Origin: an uncultured Oscillospiraceae bacterium
GTDB lineage: Bacteria > Bacillota > Clostridia > Oscillospirales > Oscillospiraceae
Reading direction: 5' to 3'
Assembly (NCBI GenBank): GCA_934565795.1
Contig: CAKTIM010000018.1
Coordinates: forward strand, 1 to 46,220
Length of the DNA stretch: 46,220 bases
How positions within the stretch are numbered: the stretch's first letter is position 1; every line of letters begins with the position of its first letter. Under the pieces are notes generated by a model. The model had not been told where the DNA came from. It saw nothing but the letters and a program-made list of their open reading frames with translations, and did no database searches. Positions 30,774-38,270 of the stretch are shown here, in pieces. A program made the translations under genes and the position numbers.

Positions 30774-31559
30774 TTACTCCTGCTCGATCAGCGCGGCCTG
30801 GACGCCGTAGGTCTCGGCGATCTCCTGCATGGTGCCGTCGGCGTAGGCGGCCAGGAAGAATTCATTCAGCGCCTCGGCCAGGTCGGAATCACTGCGGAAG
30901 CCCACGCCGTATTCCTCGCTGTTGAGCTGGACGGTGTAGGTCAGGCCCTCGTAGCTGGTGCCCTCACCCACCATGGCGGCGGCCATCAGGGAATCGATCA
31001 CGGCGGCGTCGCAGGTTCCGGCGGCGACCTCCATCAGGGCGCTGGCCTGGGACTGTACCGGGGTGCACTCATAGCCCAGGGCAGTGATCTCCGCCTCACC
31101 GGCGCTGCCGGCCTCTACGGCGAACACCAGGTCGGCGCAGTCCTCGGCGGTCTGGTACTGGTCGGCCAGCTCGGCAGGAACGATGACCACCTGCGCGTTG
31201 TTGCAGTAGGCATTGGAGCAGGCCATGGAGGAGGTGACCTCATCGGTGAGGGTCATGCCGTTCCACACGCAGTCGATGCTCTTGGAGTTCAGCTCCAGCA
31301 CCTTGTTGTCCCACTCGATTTCCACGAATTCCACTTCCACGCCCAGGTACTCGGCAAAGGCAGCGGCCATGTCGGCGTCGAAGCCGATCCAGCTGCCGTC
31401 CTCATCCTTGAAGTCCATCGGCTCAAAATCCGTGATGCCAACCACCAGGGTACCCTTTTCCTTGACGTACTCAGAGTCGGCAGGGTCGGCGGCAAAAGCG
31501 GGCAGCGCCAGGGCCATCATCATTACCAGAGCGGTCAGCAGTGCGGTAAGCTTTTTCAT
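30774..31559 (-). CDS. Polar amino acid ABC transporter, substrate-binding protein
   Basis: 261 residues of the SBP_bac_3 family. The signal peptide MKKLTALLTALVMMMALALP ends in AFA-AD, a signal peptidase I site with no lipobox Cys. That is odd for a Gram-positive binding protein, which is normally lipid-anchored. Family blocks are GTLVVGITDFEPMDFKDEDG, IGFDADMAAAFAEYLGVEVE and the hinge DCVWNGMTLTDEV. The amino acid side-chain pocket cannot be read, though the TrpR-like gene in the operon makes an aromatic ligand possible. AAAAGGAG precedes the ATG. Confidence 0.92.
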   Translation of the reverse strand: MKKLTALLTALVMMMALALPAFAADPADSEYVKEKGTLVVGITDFEPMDFKDEDGSWIGFDADMAAAFAEYLGVEVEFVEIEWDNKVLELNSKSIDCVWNGMTLTDEVTSSMACSNAYCNNAQVVIVPAELADQYQTAEDCADLVFAVEAGSAGEAEITALGYECTPVQSQASALMEVAAGTCDAAVIDSLMAAAMVGEGTSYEGLTYTVQLNSEEYGVGFRSDSDLAEALNEFFLAAYADGTMQEIAETYGVQAALIEQE

Positions 31560-31614
31560 AATTCATTTCTCCTTTTTTGCCCTCCGCAGAGGGCGTATTT
31601 CATTTGATGGCTGT

Positions 31615-31643
31615 ATTATACTTTAGTTCGCTAAAGAAGTAAA
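31615..31643 (-). promoter_or_regulatory. Promoter of the amino acid ABC/TrpR-like operon
   Basis: Minus-strand TTTACT (31643-31638), 17-base spacer, TATAAT (31620-31615). The spacer is almost wholly a palindrome. Confidence 0.85.
31621..31636. promoter_or_regulatory. Operator palindrome in the promoter spacer
   Basis: CTTTAG-ttcg-CTAAAG, perfect 6-bp arms, lies exactly between the -35 and -10 boxes. A bound repressor would block polymerase. The operon's own TrpR-like product is the best candidate. Confidence 0.6.
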
Positions 31644-31880
31644 GTATTATTTTTGCATTTGGCCCAACTTTATGAAATTTCCATAAACGGTGAAGAAGAG
31701 AAAGAATCGTATATGGCAGCTTTTACCAGGAATCAGAGGAAAAAACAGCGTTGGGAACCGCGTCCAACCGTAGGTTGGATGCCCTCCAACTACGAAACAC
31801 TTGCTTTTTTGACCCATTTCCACTATGCTGGTCGCAGAGCGCTCGAGAAAAACGAAATGAATAAAAAGGCGGTATTTGAT

Positions 31881-32510
31881 ATGGAACAGATTTATTTCGG
31901 CCAGCGGATCGCCCAGCTCCGGCGGGAGCGGGGTATGACCCAGGAGGCCATGGCGCAAAAGCTGGGCATTACCAATCAGGCGGTATCCAAGTGGGAGAGC
32001 GATCAGTGCTGCCCGGACATTATGCAGCTGCCCGCCCTGGCGGATTTGCTGGGGATCACCCTGGATGAACTGTTCGGCAGACCCCAGAGCGCGCCCACGG
32101 AGCTGCCCTGGCCGGACGACAACAATCTTCGCGCCGTGTGCTTCCTGGGCCACAGGCTGATCAAGCACCAGGACATCCCCCGGGGCGGGGCGGAGCGGGG
32201 CAGCGTCCGGCTGGATTTCAGCGGCACGGTGGATACCATCCAGTCGGAATTCTCCGTCCAATGCACAAACACCACCGTCCACGGGAGCATCATGGCCGGT
32301 GACGGCGTGATCTGCGGCGACGTGGGCGGCGATGTGCAGGCCGGTGACGGCGTGACCTGCAGCACCGTCCGCGGCAGCGTCAGGGCAGGGGACAGCATCA
32401 CCTGCGGCGATGTGGGCGGCAACGCCCAGGCCGGTGACAGCCTCCGCTGCGGCAACATCCACGGCATGGCCCGAGCCGGTGAAAACATCTACTGCACCGG
32501 CAGGGAATAG
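31881..32510 (+). CDS. XRE regulator fused to a bactofilin-like beta-helix tail
   Basis: 209 residues from ATG 31881 (AAGGCGG upstream); a longer frame from 31653 has no ribosome site. Residues about 5-60 form a Cro/C1-type HTH (GQRIAQLRRERGMTQEAMAQ, then LGITNQAVSKWESDQCCPD). Residues about 110-205 are repeats of a roughly 9-11-residue unit ending in G(D/N)(V/I)xG or AGDxxxC: SIMAGDGVICGDVGGDVQA, GDGVTCSTVRGSVRAGDSIT, CGDVGGNAQAGDSLRCGNIH. This looks like the right-handed beta-helix of bactofilin or DUF342 proteins, with regularly spaced Cys. Such a tail could polymerise or bind metal. Monocistronic, with its own terminator. Confidence 0.8.
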   Translation: MEQIYFGQRIAQLRRERGMTQEAMAQKLGITNQAVSKWESDQCCPDIMQLPALADLLGITLDELFGRPQSAPTELPWPDDNNLRAVCFLGHRLIKHQDIPRGGAERGSVRLDFSGTVDTIQSEFSVQCTNTTVHGSIMAGDGVICGDVGGDVQAGDGVTCSTVRGSVRAGDSITCGDVGGNAQAGDSLRCGNIHGMARAGENIYCTGRE

Positions 32511-32520
32511 GGGACACCAT

Positions 32521-32555
32521 GGGAGACCCGGCGTTCTTCGCCGGGCCTCCTTTTT
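32521..32555 (+). terminator. Terminator of the XRE/beta-helix gene
   Basis: Stem CCCGGCG / CGCCGGG, loop TTCTT, then CCTCCTTTTT. Confidence 0.88.
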
Positions 32556-32604
32556 AAATTTAAATTATGCCATGCGAGTGGCAGGCGTTTTTCACTTTGG
32601 GGCC

Positions 32605-32632
32605 TTGACAGGACGCTGATTTTGTGTATAAT
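32605..32632 (+). promoter_or_regulatory. Promoter of the MFS transporter gene
   Basis: TTGACA (32605-32610), 16-base spacer, TATAAT (32627-32632). A palindrome GTTGCGCAAC (32644-32653) lies at about +6 to +15, where a repressor could act. The leader to the MFS start is about 165 nt. Confidence 0.85.
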
Positions 32633-32689
32633 AGGCAACAAAGGTTGCGCAACGGAAGTTTATAACACAAGAGGGACGCTGAATTTTAA

Positions 32690-32791
32690 TTTACGAAGGA
32701 TGAGACCATCACCGCTGCGCTGAATATCACCCGGCGGGCCGGACTGTCGGCGCTGGCGGCGGGGCGGCACAAATGCTGCGCCCGGTTTTGA
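32690..32791 (+). pseudogene. Possible TetR N-terminal remnant in the MFS leader
   Basis: A 33-codon stretch without a start codon reads FTKDETITAALNITRRAGLS followed by ALAAGRHKCCARF. The first part resembles the first helix of TetR proteins (E-I-x-x-AAL-x-I-x-RR-x-GL-x-AL). The HTH that should follow is absent. With a promoter and palindrome upstream and a transporter downstream, a deleted tetR gene would make sense. The match is short and may be chance. Confidence 0.25.
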
Positions 32792-32806
32792 AAAAAGGAG
32801 AAATGA

Positions 32807-34066
32807 ATGAAAAAGCTGTTTACCCAATATTCCGGCTTAAAGCGGGAAATCTATATTCTTTTTGTGGGGAAGCTGGTCACGGCAATGGGGTCGTTTGTGT
32901 GGCCGATGCTCACCTTTCTGCTCACCGCCAAGCTGGGCTTCAGCGACGGCACTGCCGCCATGCTGATTGCTACGGCGGGGCTTGTTTCGCTGCCTGTGGC
33001 GCTGCTGGGCGGCAAGGTGGCGGATCGCTTTTCCCGGAAGAAAATCATTATCATCTTTGATTGCCTGACTGTATCCATGTACATCCTGGCATTTTTACTT
33101 CCCATTGGCTACCACACGGCGGTGCTGGCTTTCTTCGCTTCGCTGTTTCAGACTCTGGAAACCCCGGCCTACGATGCCCTGACGGCGGACTACTCCACAA
33201 CCATTCAGCGGGAGCGGGCCTTTTCATTGTCTTATCTGGGATTTAATCTGGGCTATGTATTCGGCGCCAGTCTGGCCGGTGTCCTGTTCCAGAATTACAC
33301 CAATCTGGCCTTTTTGATCAACGGACTGGCAATTTTTACCTCCACGGTGCTGATTTTCTTCTTCGTCAAGCCGGAGAATGCCGTCTGCGAAACGGAGACG
33401 GAGGAGGAGAGCTACGGCGAATACGAAAAGCCCCTGCCGGAATCCGTGCCCATTCTGCGGGTACTGTGGCAGCGCCGGCCGGTTCTCTTTATGCTGCTGA
33501 TCGGCTGCTTTTCCTCCGGGGCCAACAGCACTGTGGGAATGCTGCTTCCCCTCCAGCTGAAGGCGCAGCTGGGAGAGCATGGAGCGGCGGTTTACGGCTA
33601 TCTGAATTCGCTCAATGGCTTTGTGGTGATCCTGTTTACCCCGATCCTGACCATGGCGCTGAAGCGCCTGACGGAGATTCCAAAGACCGTGCTGGGGTTG
33701 CTGCTGTTCCTGAGCGGCATGGCGCTGTTTACGAGCAGTGGCGCACAATGGGTGCTGTATGTGGGCATGTTCGTGTTCACGCTGGGGGAGGTCGTGAACG
33801 TGCTGGGAAGTAATCCCTATGCCTCCCGCCGGGTTCCGGCCTCCCACCGGGGCCGCATCGGCGGCATTAGCAACGTGATGTATTCTATTTTCCAGTCCGT
33901 CAACCAGTATGCCATCAGCTTTGTGCTCATGGCGGCGGAGGGGCAGTATCACCTGCTGTGGATGATCTTCATCGGCATCGGCCTGGTGGGCGCGGTGCTG
34001 TACGCTCTGGTCTACCCCCTGGATCGGCGCAGCTTCCCCAAGCTCTACGCCAAGGGAACCTTTTAA
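32807..34066 (+). CDS. MFS transporter (drug/efflux-like)
   Basis: 419 residues and about twelve membrane helices. The motif-A region after helix 2 reads GGKVADRFSRKKIIIIFDCL (consensus GxLaDrxGrkk). The central cytoplasmic loop (about 190-222) is rich in Glu (ETETEEESYGEYEKPLPES). Late helices include GGISNVMYSIFQSVNQYAIS. AAAAGGAG precedes the ATG by seven bases. Its strong promoter and long leader suggest regulated expression. Family-level call only; substrate unknown. Confidence 0.88.
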   Translation: MKKLFTQYSGLKREIYILFVGKLVTAMGSFVWPMLTFLLTAKLGFSDGTAAMLIATAGLVSLPVALLGGKVADRFSRKKIIIIFDCLTVSMYILAFLLPIGYHTAVLAFFASLFQTLETPAYDALTADYSTTIQRERAFSLSYLGFNLGYVFGASLAGVLFQNYTNLAFLINGLAIFTSTVLIFFFVKPENAVCETETEEESYGEYEKPLPESVPILRVLWQRRPVLFMLLIGCFSSGANSTVGMLLPLQLKAQLGEHGAAVYGYLNSLNGFVVILFTPILTMALKRLTEIPKTVLGLLLFLSGMALFTSSGAQWVLYVGMFVFTLGEVVNVLGSNPYASRRVPASHRGRIGGISNVMYSIFQSVNQYAISFVLMAAEGQYHLLWMIFIGIGLVGAVLYALVYPLDRRSFPKLYAKGTF

Positions 34067-34073
34067 GAAATAT

Positions 34074-34120
34074 AGCAATTCCCCTGATGCATGCTGTTAG
34101 GCTGCATCGGGGGAATTGCT
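34074..34120. terminator. Convergent terminator between MFS and ABC genes
   Basis: Stem AGCAATTCCCC / GGGGAATTGCT with an inner GATGCA/TGCATC pair. Plus-strand tail TGTTTATATT; minus-strand tail ATATTTC. It serves both sides. Confidence 0.8.
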
Positions 34121-34123
34121 TGT

Positions 34124-35764
34124 TTATATTGCTTTGATCTCTATCGTCCTGCCGCCCAGGCTTTGATAGACCCGGTGGGAGATGGAGAGCACGGTGCGCC
34201 CCTGGGAGGCGCGGTGCAGCGCCTCCAGCACCCGGGCCTCGGTTTCGGCGTCCAGGTTGGCGGTGATCTCGTCCAGCAGAAGCACCGCCGGGTCGGCTGC
34301 CGCAGCCCTGGCAATGGACAGAAGCTGCCACTCGCCCTGGGAGAACATCCCGTCGGTGCATTCGGTGGCGTAGCCGTCGGGCAGGGCGGCGATGGCCTCG
34401 TCGATCCCGGCCAGTCTGGCCGCATTTCGTGCCATTTCCTCCGTGATCCGAGGGTCACCCAGGGTGATCTGCTCCAGGACTGTTCCCGGCACCCGGGAGA
34501 AATGCTGCTCCACACAGCTGATGCAGGCCCGCCGCTCCCGGTCGGTGATCTTGGAAACCTCCACGCCGCCGATGGTGATGGTTCCGGCCTCCGGCGGGTA
34601 AAGCCCCAGCAGCAGGCGGAAGAGGGTGCTCTTTCCCGCGCCGGTCCGGCCCACCAGCGTGACCTGCTCTCCCTCCTTCACCGTCATGGAAAAGTCCTGG
34701 ATCACAGGCTTCTCGCCGTAGCCGAAGGTAACATGGGAGAGAACCACATCCCCACGGGCGGGATTTTCCCGCTCCGGCGGGATGGCGCGCTCTGATTGGC
34801 TCAGGAAGGCATCGATCCGCTTGACGCCCGCCATGGCCGACTGAATGGTCTGAATTTCCATGCCCAGGCTTTCAATGGGGGCGAAAATGCGGGAGATGTA
34901 GTTGATTACAGCTACCGAGGTGCCCACCGACATACCAAACAGGGTCAGCACCTCCGCCCGACCGGAGGCGGAGAGCAGCATGACGATGCCCACCACGGCG
35001 GCGTTCAGCAGCAGCACCACGGGGGAGTAGATGGCATCGTAGAAGTTCGTCTTTTCCATGGCGGCGTAGCTTTCGCCGATGCGCCGGTCATAGCGCTGCT
35101 CCATGTAGCCCTCCAGCCCCAGGGCGTGAATGGTGCGGATGTTGTGCAGCGTCTCCGGCACCTGCCCGGACACGGCGGCCACGGCCCGACGGTTTTCCAG
35201 CTGAGCGGCCAGCATCCGTTTCTGCACGTGGCGGGTGAAGAGGGCAAAGAACGGCAGCACCACCAGCAGGATCAGCGCCAGACCCATGTTCTTTACCGCG
35301 ATCACCGCCAGGATCGAAATGATCCGGCAGGCGTCCGCCACCATGCTGATGATGCCGGAGGTGAACAGCGCCTCCACGGTGTCCACATCCCCGGAGAACC
35401 GGGCGGCCACCTCGCCGGGGTTCTGGCCCACCAGCGTCCCGGCAGGCAGGTGCGTAAGCTTCTGGGACATTTCCGAGCGCAGCGCGTGGGTCATCTTCTG
35501 CCCGAAAAGCACCAGCAAAGTCTCCTGGGCGGAGGACAGCGCCCCCTCCAGGGCAAGGCTGCCAAAATAGAGAAGCACTGCGGCAAATGCCAGCGGAAGC
35601 CCACCGGTCAGCCGGTCGATGATGCGGGCCAGCAGCAGCGGCGGGACGAGGGAGGCAACCACCGATGCCGCGACGCACAGAAGCGTACCGATGGTGAGAA
35701 GGCGGTGGGTCAGTGCCGCCGTCCGCAGGGCGGCGAATACCCCGGCTTTATTCCTGTGCTTCAT
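34124..35764 (-). CDS. ABC exporter half-transporter, subunit with consensus Walker motifs
   Basis: 546 residues starting MKHRNKAGVFAALRTAALTH; ATG 35764 follows GGAGGGG and overlaps the partner gene by 17 bases. Six-helix domain, then the nucleotide-binding domain with Walker A GRTGAGKST (372-380), a short Q-loop CVEQHF, Walker B VLLLDEITANLD with catalytic Glu499 and H-loop His530. The signature is strongly changed to FSQGE (474-478). Paired with the 580-residue partner, which has an intact LSGGQ but a defective Walker B, this forms a second asymmetric heterodimeric exporter. The domain ends soon after the H-loop, shorter than usual by about 15 residues. Substrate unknown. Confidence 0.88.
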   Translation of the reverse strand: MKHRNKAGVFAALRTAALTHRLLTIGTLLCVAASVVASLVPPLLLARIIDRLTGGLPLAFAAVLLYFGSLALEGALSSAQETLLVLFGQKMTHALRSEMSQKLTHLPAGTLVGQNPGEVAARFSGDVDTVEALFTSGIISMVADACRIISILAVIAVKNMGLALILLVVLPFFALFTRHVQKRMLAAQLENRRAVAAVSGQVPETLHNIRTIHALGLEGYMEQRYDRRIGESYAAMEKTNFYDAIYSPVVLLLNAAVVGIVMLLSASGRAEVLTLFGMSVGTSVAVINYISRIFAPIESLGMEIQTIQSAMAGVKRIDAFLSQSERAIPPERENPARGDVVLSHVTFGYGEKPVIQDFSMTVKEGEQVTLVGRTGAGKSTLFRLLLGLYPPEAGTITIGGVEVSKITDRERRACISCVEQHFSRVPGTVLEQITLGDPRITEEMARNAARLAGIDEAIAALPDGYATECTDGMFSQGEWQLLSIARAAAADPAVLLLDEITANLDAETEARVLEALHRASQGRTVLSISHRVYQSLGGRTIEIKAI

Positions 35765-37490
35765 GGCAATCCCCTCCTGTCTGGCTTTCATAAAGATGGC
35801 GATACGCCGGTATGGACGCCATCAGTTCATCATGCGTCCCGACCTCGACCTTTCCGTCCTCAATGAAGATGATCTGCTGCATCTGCGGGAAGTGGTACAG
35901 CCGGTGAGAGATCAGGAAAACGACCTTGTCCTTTGCGTATTCCTGCAAATTCGCAAACACCGTATCCTCGGTTTTGCGATCCAGGGCGGAAAACGGATCG
36001 TCCAGCACCAGCACCGGGCGGGGGTGGGCCAGCGTCCGGGCCAGCGCCAGCCGCTGGGCCTGGCCGCCGGACAGGCGGACGCCGCTGCTGCCGATGACGG
36101 TATCCAGCCCGTCCTCCATGCTGAGCACCTCATCCTTCAGCACTGTGGCGCATAGGTAGGGCATCACATCCTGCTCACTGCCGCACAGCACATTGCTTTG
36201 CACCGTGTCGCGGCTCAGCTCTGGATTGTGCCCCAGGTATCCCACCGTTGCGGCGATCTGACGGGGGGTAAGGGCGGAAAGCTCCGTCCCGCCGAACCGG
36301 GCCGAGCTGCCGTAGGGCGCTTCGCAGAGGAATACCCGGCCAAAGGTGGATTTGCCGCAGGCCACCGGCCCGGTCACGCCGATGATGTCGCCGGGGTGGG
36401 CCGTCAGTGAAAGGTTGGAGAAGACCGGCTCCTGGGTATAGGCAAAGGAGAGCTTTTCAAGGGTCACGTCCGCCGACGCGGGAATGTCCAGGGATTCCAG
36501 CGGCTCCGGCGTTTTCATCAGCGGCCGGATCCGCTTCCAGGAGACCTCGGCCTTCTGTACGGAGTTGAAGAGCTTCGCCACCTTGGAGGACTTCACCGTC
36601 AGCTTGGTAAAGCAGGAGAGGAAGGTGGTAAAGGCCGCAATGTCCCACGTGCTCCACCCGGTGCCCAGCACATTTTTCGCGCCGAACCACAGAATGAACA
36701 GCACCCCCGCCTCCGACGCCGCCAGATACAGCGGCGGCAGCGCGGACTGCCATACATTCGAGCGCACGGCGGTTTTCTCATAGTCCCCCAGCGTCTGCTC
36801 GTAGTGGGCCTCGGTTGCCGCCTCGCAGCCGTAGATGCGGTAGGTCACCGCGTTCTCGGCCCGATCCAGGGTGGCGGCGCTCAGAGCCCCCGCCGCCTTT
36901 TTATAGGCCGCTCCCGCCCGCTGCACGGGCTTTTTCATCCACGCCGCGCAGATGTAGGATATGGGGGTAAAGAGCAGACTCAGCAGGGCCAGGCGCCAGT
37001 CGTACACCAGGAGCATGACCGCGTAGCTGACCATCACCACGCCGGTGTCAAACACCTCGGTGGTAAATTTGCGCATTCCCTCCACGCAGTCGTCCACATC
37101 GGAGATGGCCTTGGTCATCAGCTCTCCGGCCCCCTCCTGCTCCAGGGAGGCCCGGCTTTGACGCACCAGATTGGCATAGAGAATGCCCTTCATCCTGCGG
37201 TTGATGTTGTTGGCAAAGCGCCGGACATAAAAGCGCTTGATAAACCGCGCCCCCTGCACGGCCAGCGTGACCGCCAGATAGGCCAGCACCAGCACCGCCA
37301 TTTTTCCGGCAGTTTCATTGCCGCCCAGAATATCCGCAAGGCACTGCGCCAGTCGCCCCTCAAACCAGGGGGTAGCCAGCAGGCCCACATTGTAAAACAG
37401 CCCCGAAAGGGTGACAAAGGTCAGCGACAGCCATTCGGCCCGGAAATAGGAGCCGATCCTGTCGGGGATGAATTTCTTTTTTGTGTCCAT
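35748..37490 (-). CDS. ABC exporter half-transporter, degenerate-Walker partner
   Basis: 580 residues. A transmembrane domain (about 15-320; INRRMKGILYANLVRQSRAS and SDVDDCVEGMRKF in the coupling region) precedes a nucleotide-binding domain with Walker A GPVACGKST (374-382), LSGGQ (473-477) and Walker B VLVLDDPFSALD, where the catalytic Glu is Asp498. His529 is kept. The Q-loop region GYLGHNPEL lacks the usual Gln. These changes mark the non-hydrolysing site. It is the second gene of the MarR operon (19 bases after marR), and its stop lies inside the start region of the 546-residue subunit. Confidence 0.88.
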   Translation of the reverse strand: MDTKKKFIPDRIGSYFRAEWLSLTFVTLSGLFYNVGLLATPWFEGRLAQCLADILGGNETAGKMAVLVLAYLAVTLAVQGARFIKRFYVRRFANNINRRMKGILYANLVRQSRASLEQEGAGELMTKAISDVDDCVEGMRKFTTEVFDTGVVMVSYAVMLLVYDWRLALLSLLFTPISYICAAWMKKPVQRAGAAYKKAAGALSAATLDRAENAVTYRIYGCEAATEAHYEQTLGDYEKTAVRSNVWQSALPPLYLAASEAGVLFILWFGAKNVLGTGWSTWDIAAFTTFLSCFTKLTVKSSKVAKLFNSVQKAEVSWKRIRPLMKTPEPLESLDIPASADVTLEKLSFAYTQEPVFSNLSLTAHPGDIIGVTGPVACGKSTFGRVFLCEAPYGSSARFGGTELSALTPRQIAATVGYLGHNPELSRDTVQSNVLCGSEQDVMPYLCATVLKDEVLSMEDGLDTVIGSSGVRLSGGQAQRLALARTLAHPRPVLVLDDPFSALDRKTEDTVFANLQEYAKDKVVFLISHRLYHFPQMQQIIFIEDGKVEVGTHDELMASIPAYRHLYESQTGGDCHEAQE

Positions 37491-37509
37491 ATCCCACCGT
37501 CACGTCCTT

Positions 37510-37959
37510 TCAGCGATGAATGAAGTGGGGAAAGCCTGCCCGGCTCTCGGCCTTCGATGCGGCATAGAGCTTGTCCAGCATCGCCCCGAAGGCCGCCGCC
37601 TCCTCCTCAGTGAGAGCGGAGGTCAGGTATTCGTAAAAGCCCGCCTCTATCTCCGCCTTGGAGGATTTCAGTGTTTCCGCCTGCTGGGTGGGGAAGAGCA
37701 GCTGGCTGCGCCGGTCGTCCGGGTCGTCCTTGCGCACCAGGAAGCCCTTTGCTTCCAGATTCTTCGTCCTGCGGGCGATGGCGGCCTTGTCCGCGTGCAG
37801 AATTTCCGCAAGCCTTGCCTGGGTGCAGCCCGGCTCATGGCGCAGGGCGTGGATCAGATCGATCTCCGCCGTGCCGACCCCCTCCTCCCGCAGGGTCAGC
37901 AGCACCAGCTTCTCCGCCTCCCGGGCAATCTTCGTGATTTTTCGTTGGGTAATGTCCAT
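37510..37959 (-). CDS. MarR-family regulator of the second heterodimeric exporter
   Basis: 149 residues. The HTH contains IDLIHALRHEPGCTQARLAE, the recognition stretch LHADKAAIARRTKNLEAKGF and the wing KDDPDDRRSQLLFPT. The C-terminal dimerisation helix includes LTEEEAAAFGAMLDKLYAA. GGAGG lies seven bases before the ATG. First gene of the marR-ABC-ABC operon, with tandem operator-like repeats just after the promoter, so it probably represses itself and the pump. Confidence 0.9.
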   Translation of the reverse strand: MDITQRKITKIAREAEKLVLLTLREEGVGTAEIDLIHALRHEPGCTQARLAEILHADKAAIARRTKNLEAKGFLVRKDDPDDRRSQLLFPTQQAETLKSSKAEIEAGFYEYLTSALTEEEAAAFGAMLDKLYAASKAESRAGFPHFIHR

Positions 37960-37960
37960 A

Positions 37961-38006
37961 TGTACACCTCCGTTACGTTAGTTGTATGTACATCGTTGTA
38001 TGTACA
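37961..38006. promoter_or_regulatory. Tandem MarR operator repeats
   Basis: The 12-mer GTTGTATGTACA occurs at 37981-37992 and 37995-38006 (14-bp period), and a third TGTACAC half lies at 37961-37967 over the ribosome site. Each includes the palindrome TGTACA. They cover the transcription start region, immediately downstream of the -10. Confidence 0.75.
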
Positions 38007-38009
38007 CCG

Positions 38010-38038
38010 ATTATAATCAAGTGAAACCGCAGTGTCAA
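38010..38038 (-). promoter_or_regulatory. Promoter of the second marR-ABC-ABC operon
   Basis: Minus-strand TTGACA (38038-38033), 17-base spacer, TATAAT (38015-38010): full consensus, as expected for a repressed operon. Confidence 0.93.
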
Positions 38039-38048
38039 GAGGAAGTTT

Positions 38049-38086
38049 CAACGGCGCAAACCCCTCTGTCGGGGCCTGCGCCGTTG
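38049..38086. repeat. 10-bp-arm inverted repeat between the marR promoter and repeat copy 4
   Basis: CAACGGCGCA / TGCGCCGTTG with an inner CCCC/GGGG pair. No T-run follows, so if it ends the spoVT transcript it does so poorly. Confidence 0.55.
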
Positions 38087-38102
38087 TGCTGCATATAAAG
38101 GA

Positions 38103-38270
38103 TTAGGGAACCTCTGAATAAATCGTCTGCGGCTGTGAGTGGATCTTTTTCATCCACTCTTCGGTATCGGAAACGGGAAATACATACAGTATTCCGCCGT
38201 TTTCGATACCTCGATTGGCCGAAAAATCTCTCGCTCACAGCTCTTGCCGATTTAATCAGAGCTTCCCTAG
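38103..38270. repeat. Inverted-repeat element, copy 4 (A-type left, B-type right, 168 bp)
   Basis: The left end TTAGGGAACCTCTGAATAAA continues TCGTCTGCGGCTGTGAG. The right end, from the opposite strand, is CTAGGGAAGCTCTGATTAAA then TCGGCAAGAGCTGTGAGCG. The interior is nearly identical to copy 1 minus 58 bases, including TCTTTTTCATCCACTCTTCG and GATACCTCGATTGGCCG. The right edge includes the stop codon of spoVT. Confidence 0.88.

Noticed and set aside
31653..31880. N-terminal extension of the XRE/beta-helix protein
   Set aside because: No ribosome site, no domain, and it overlaps the promoter region of the divergent amino acid ABC operon; ATG 31881 gives a normal XRE start.
38049..38086. Inverted repeat considered as an intrinsic terminator
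   Set aside because: Stem is good but neither side has a T-run; listed as a repeat instead.
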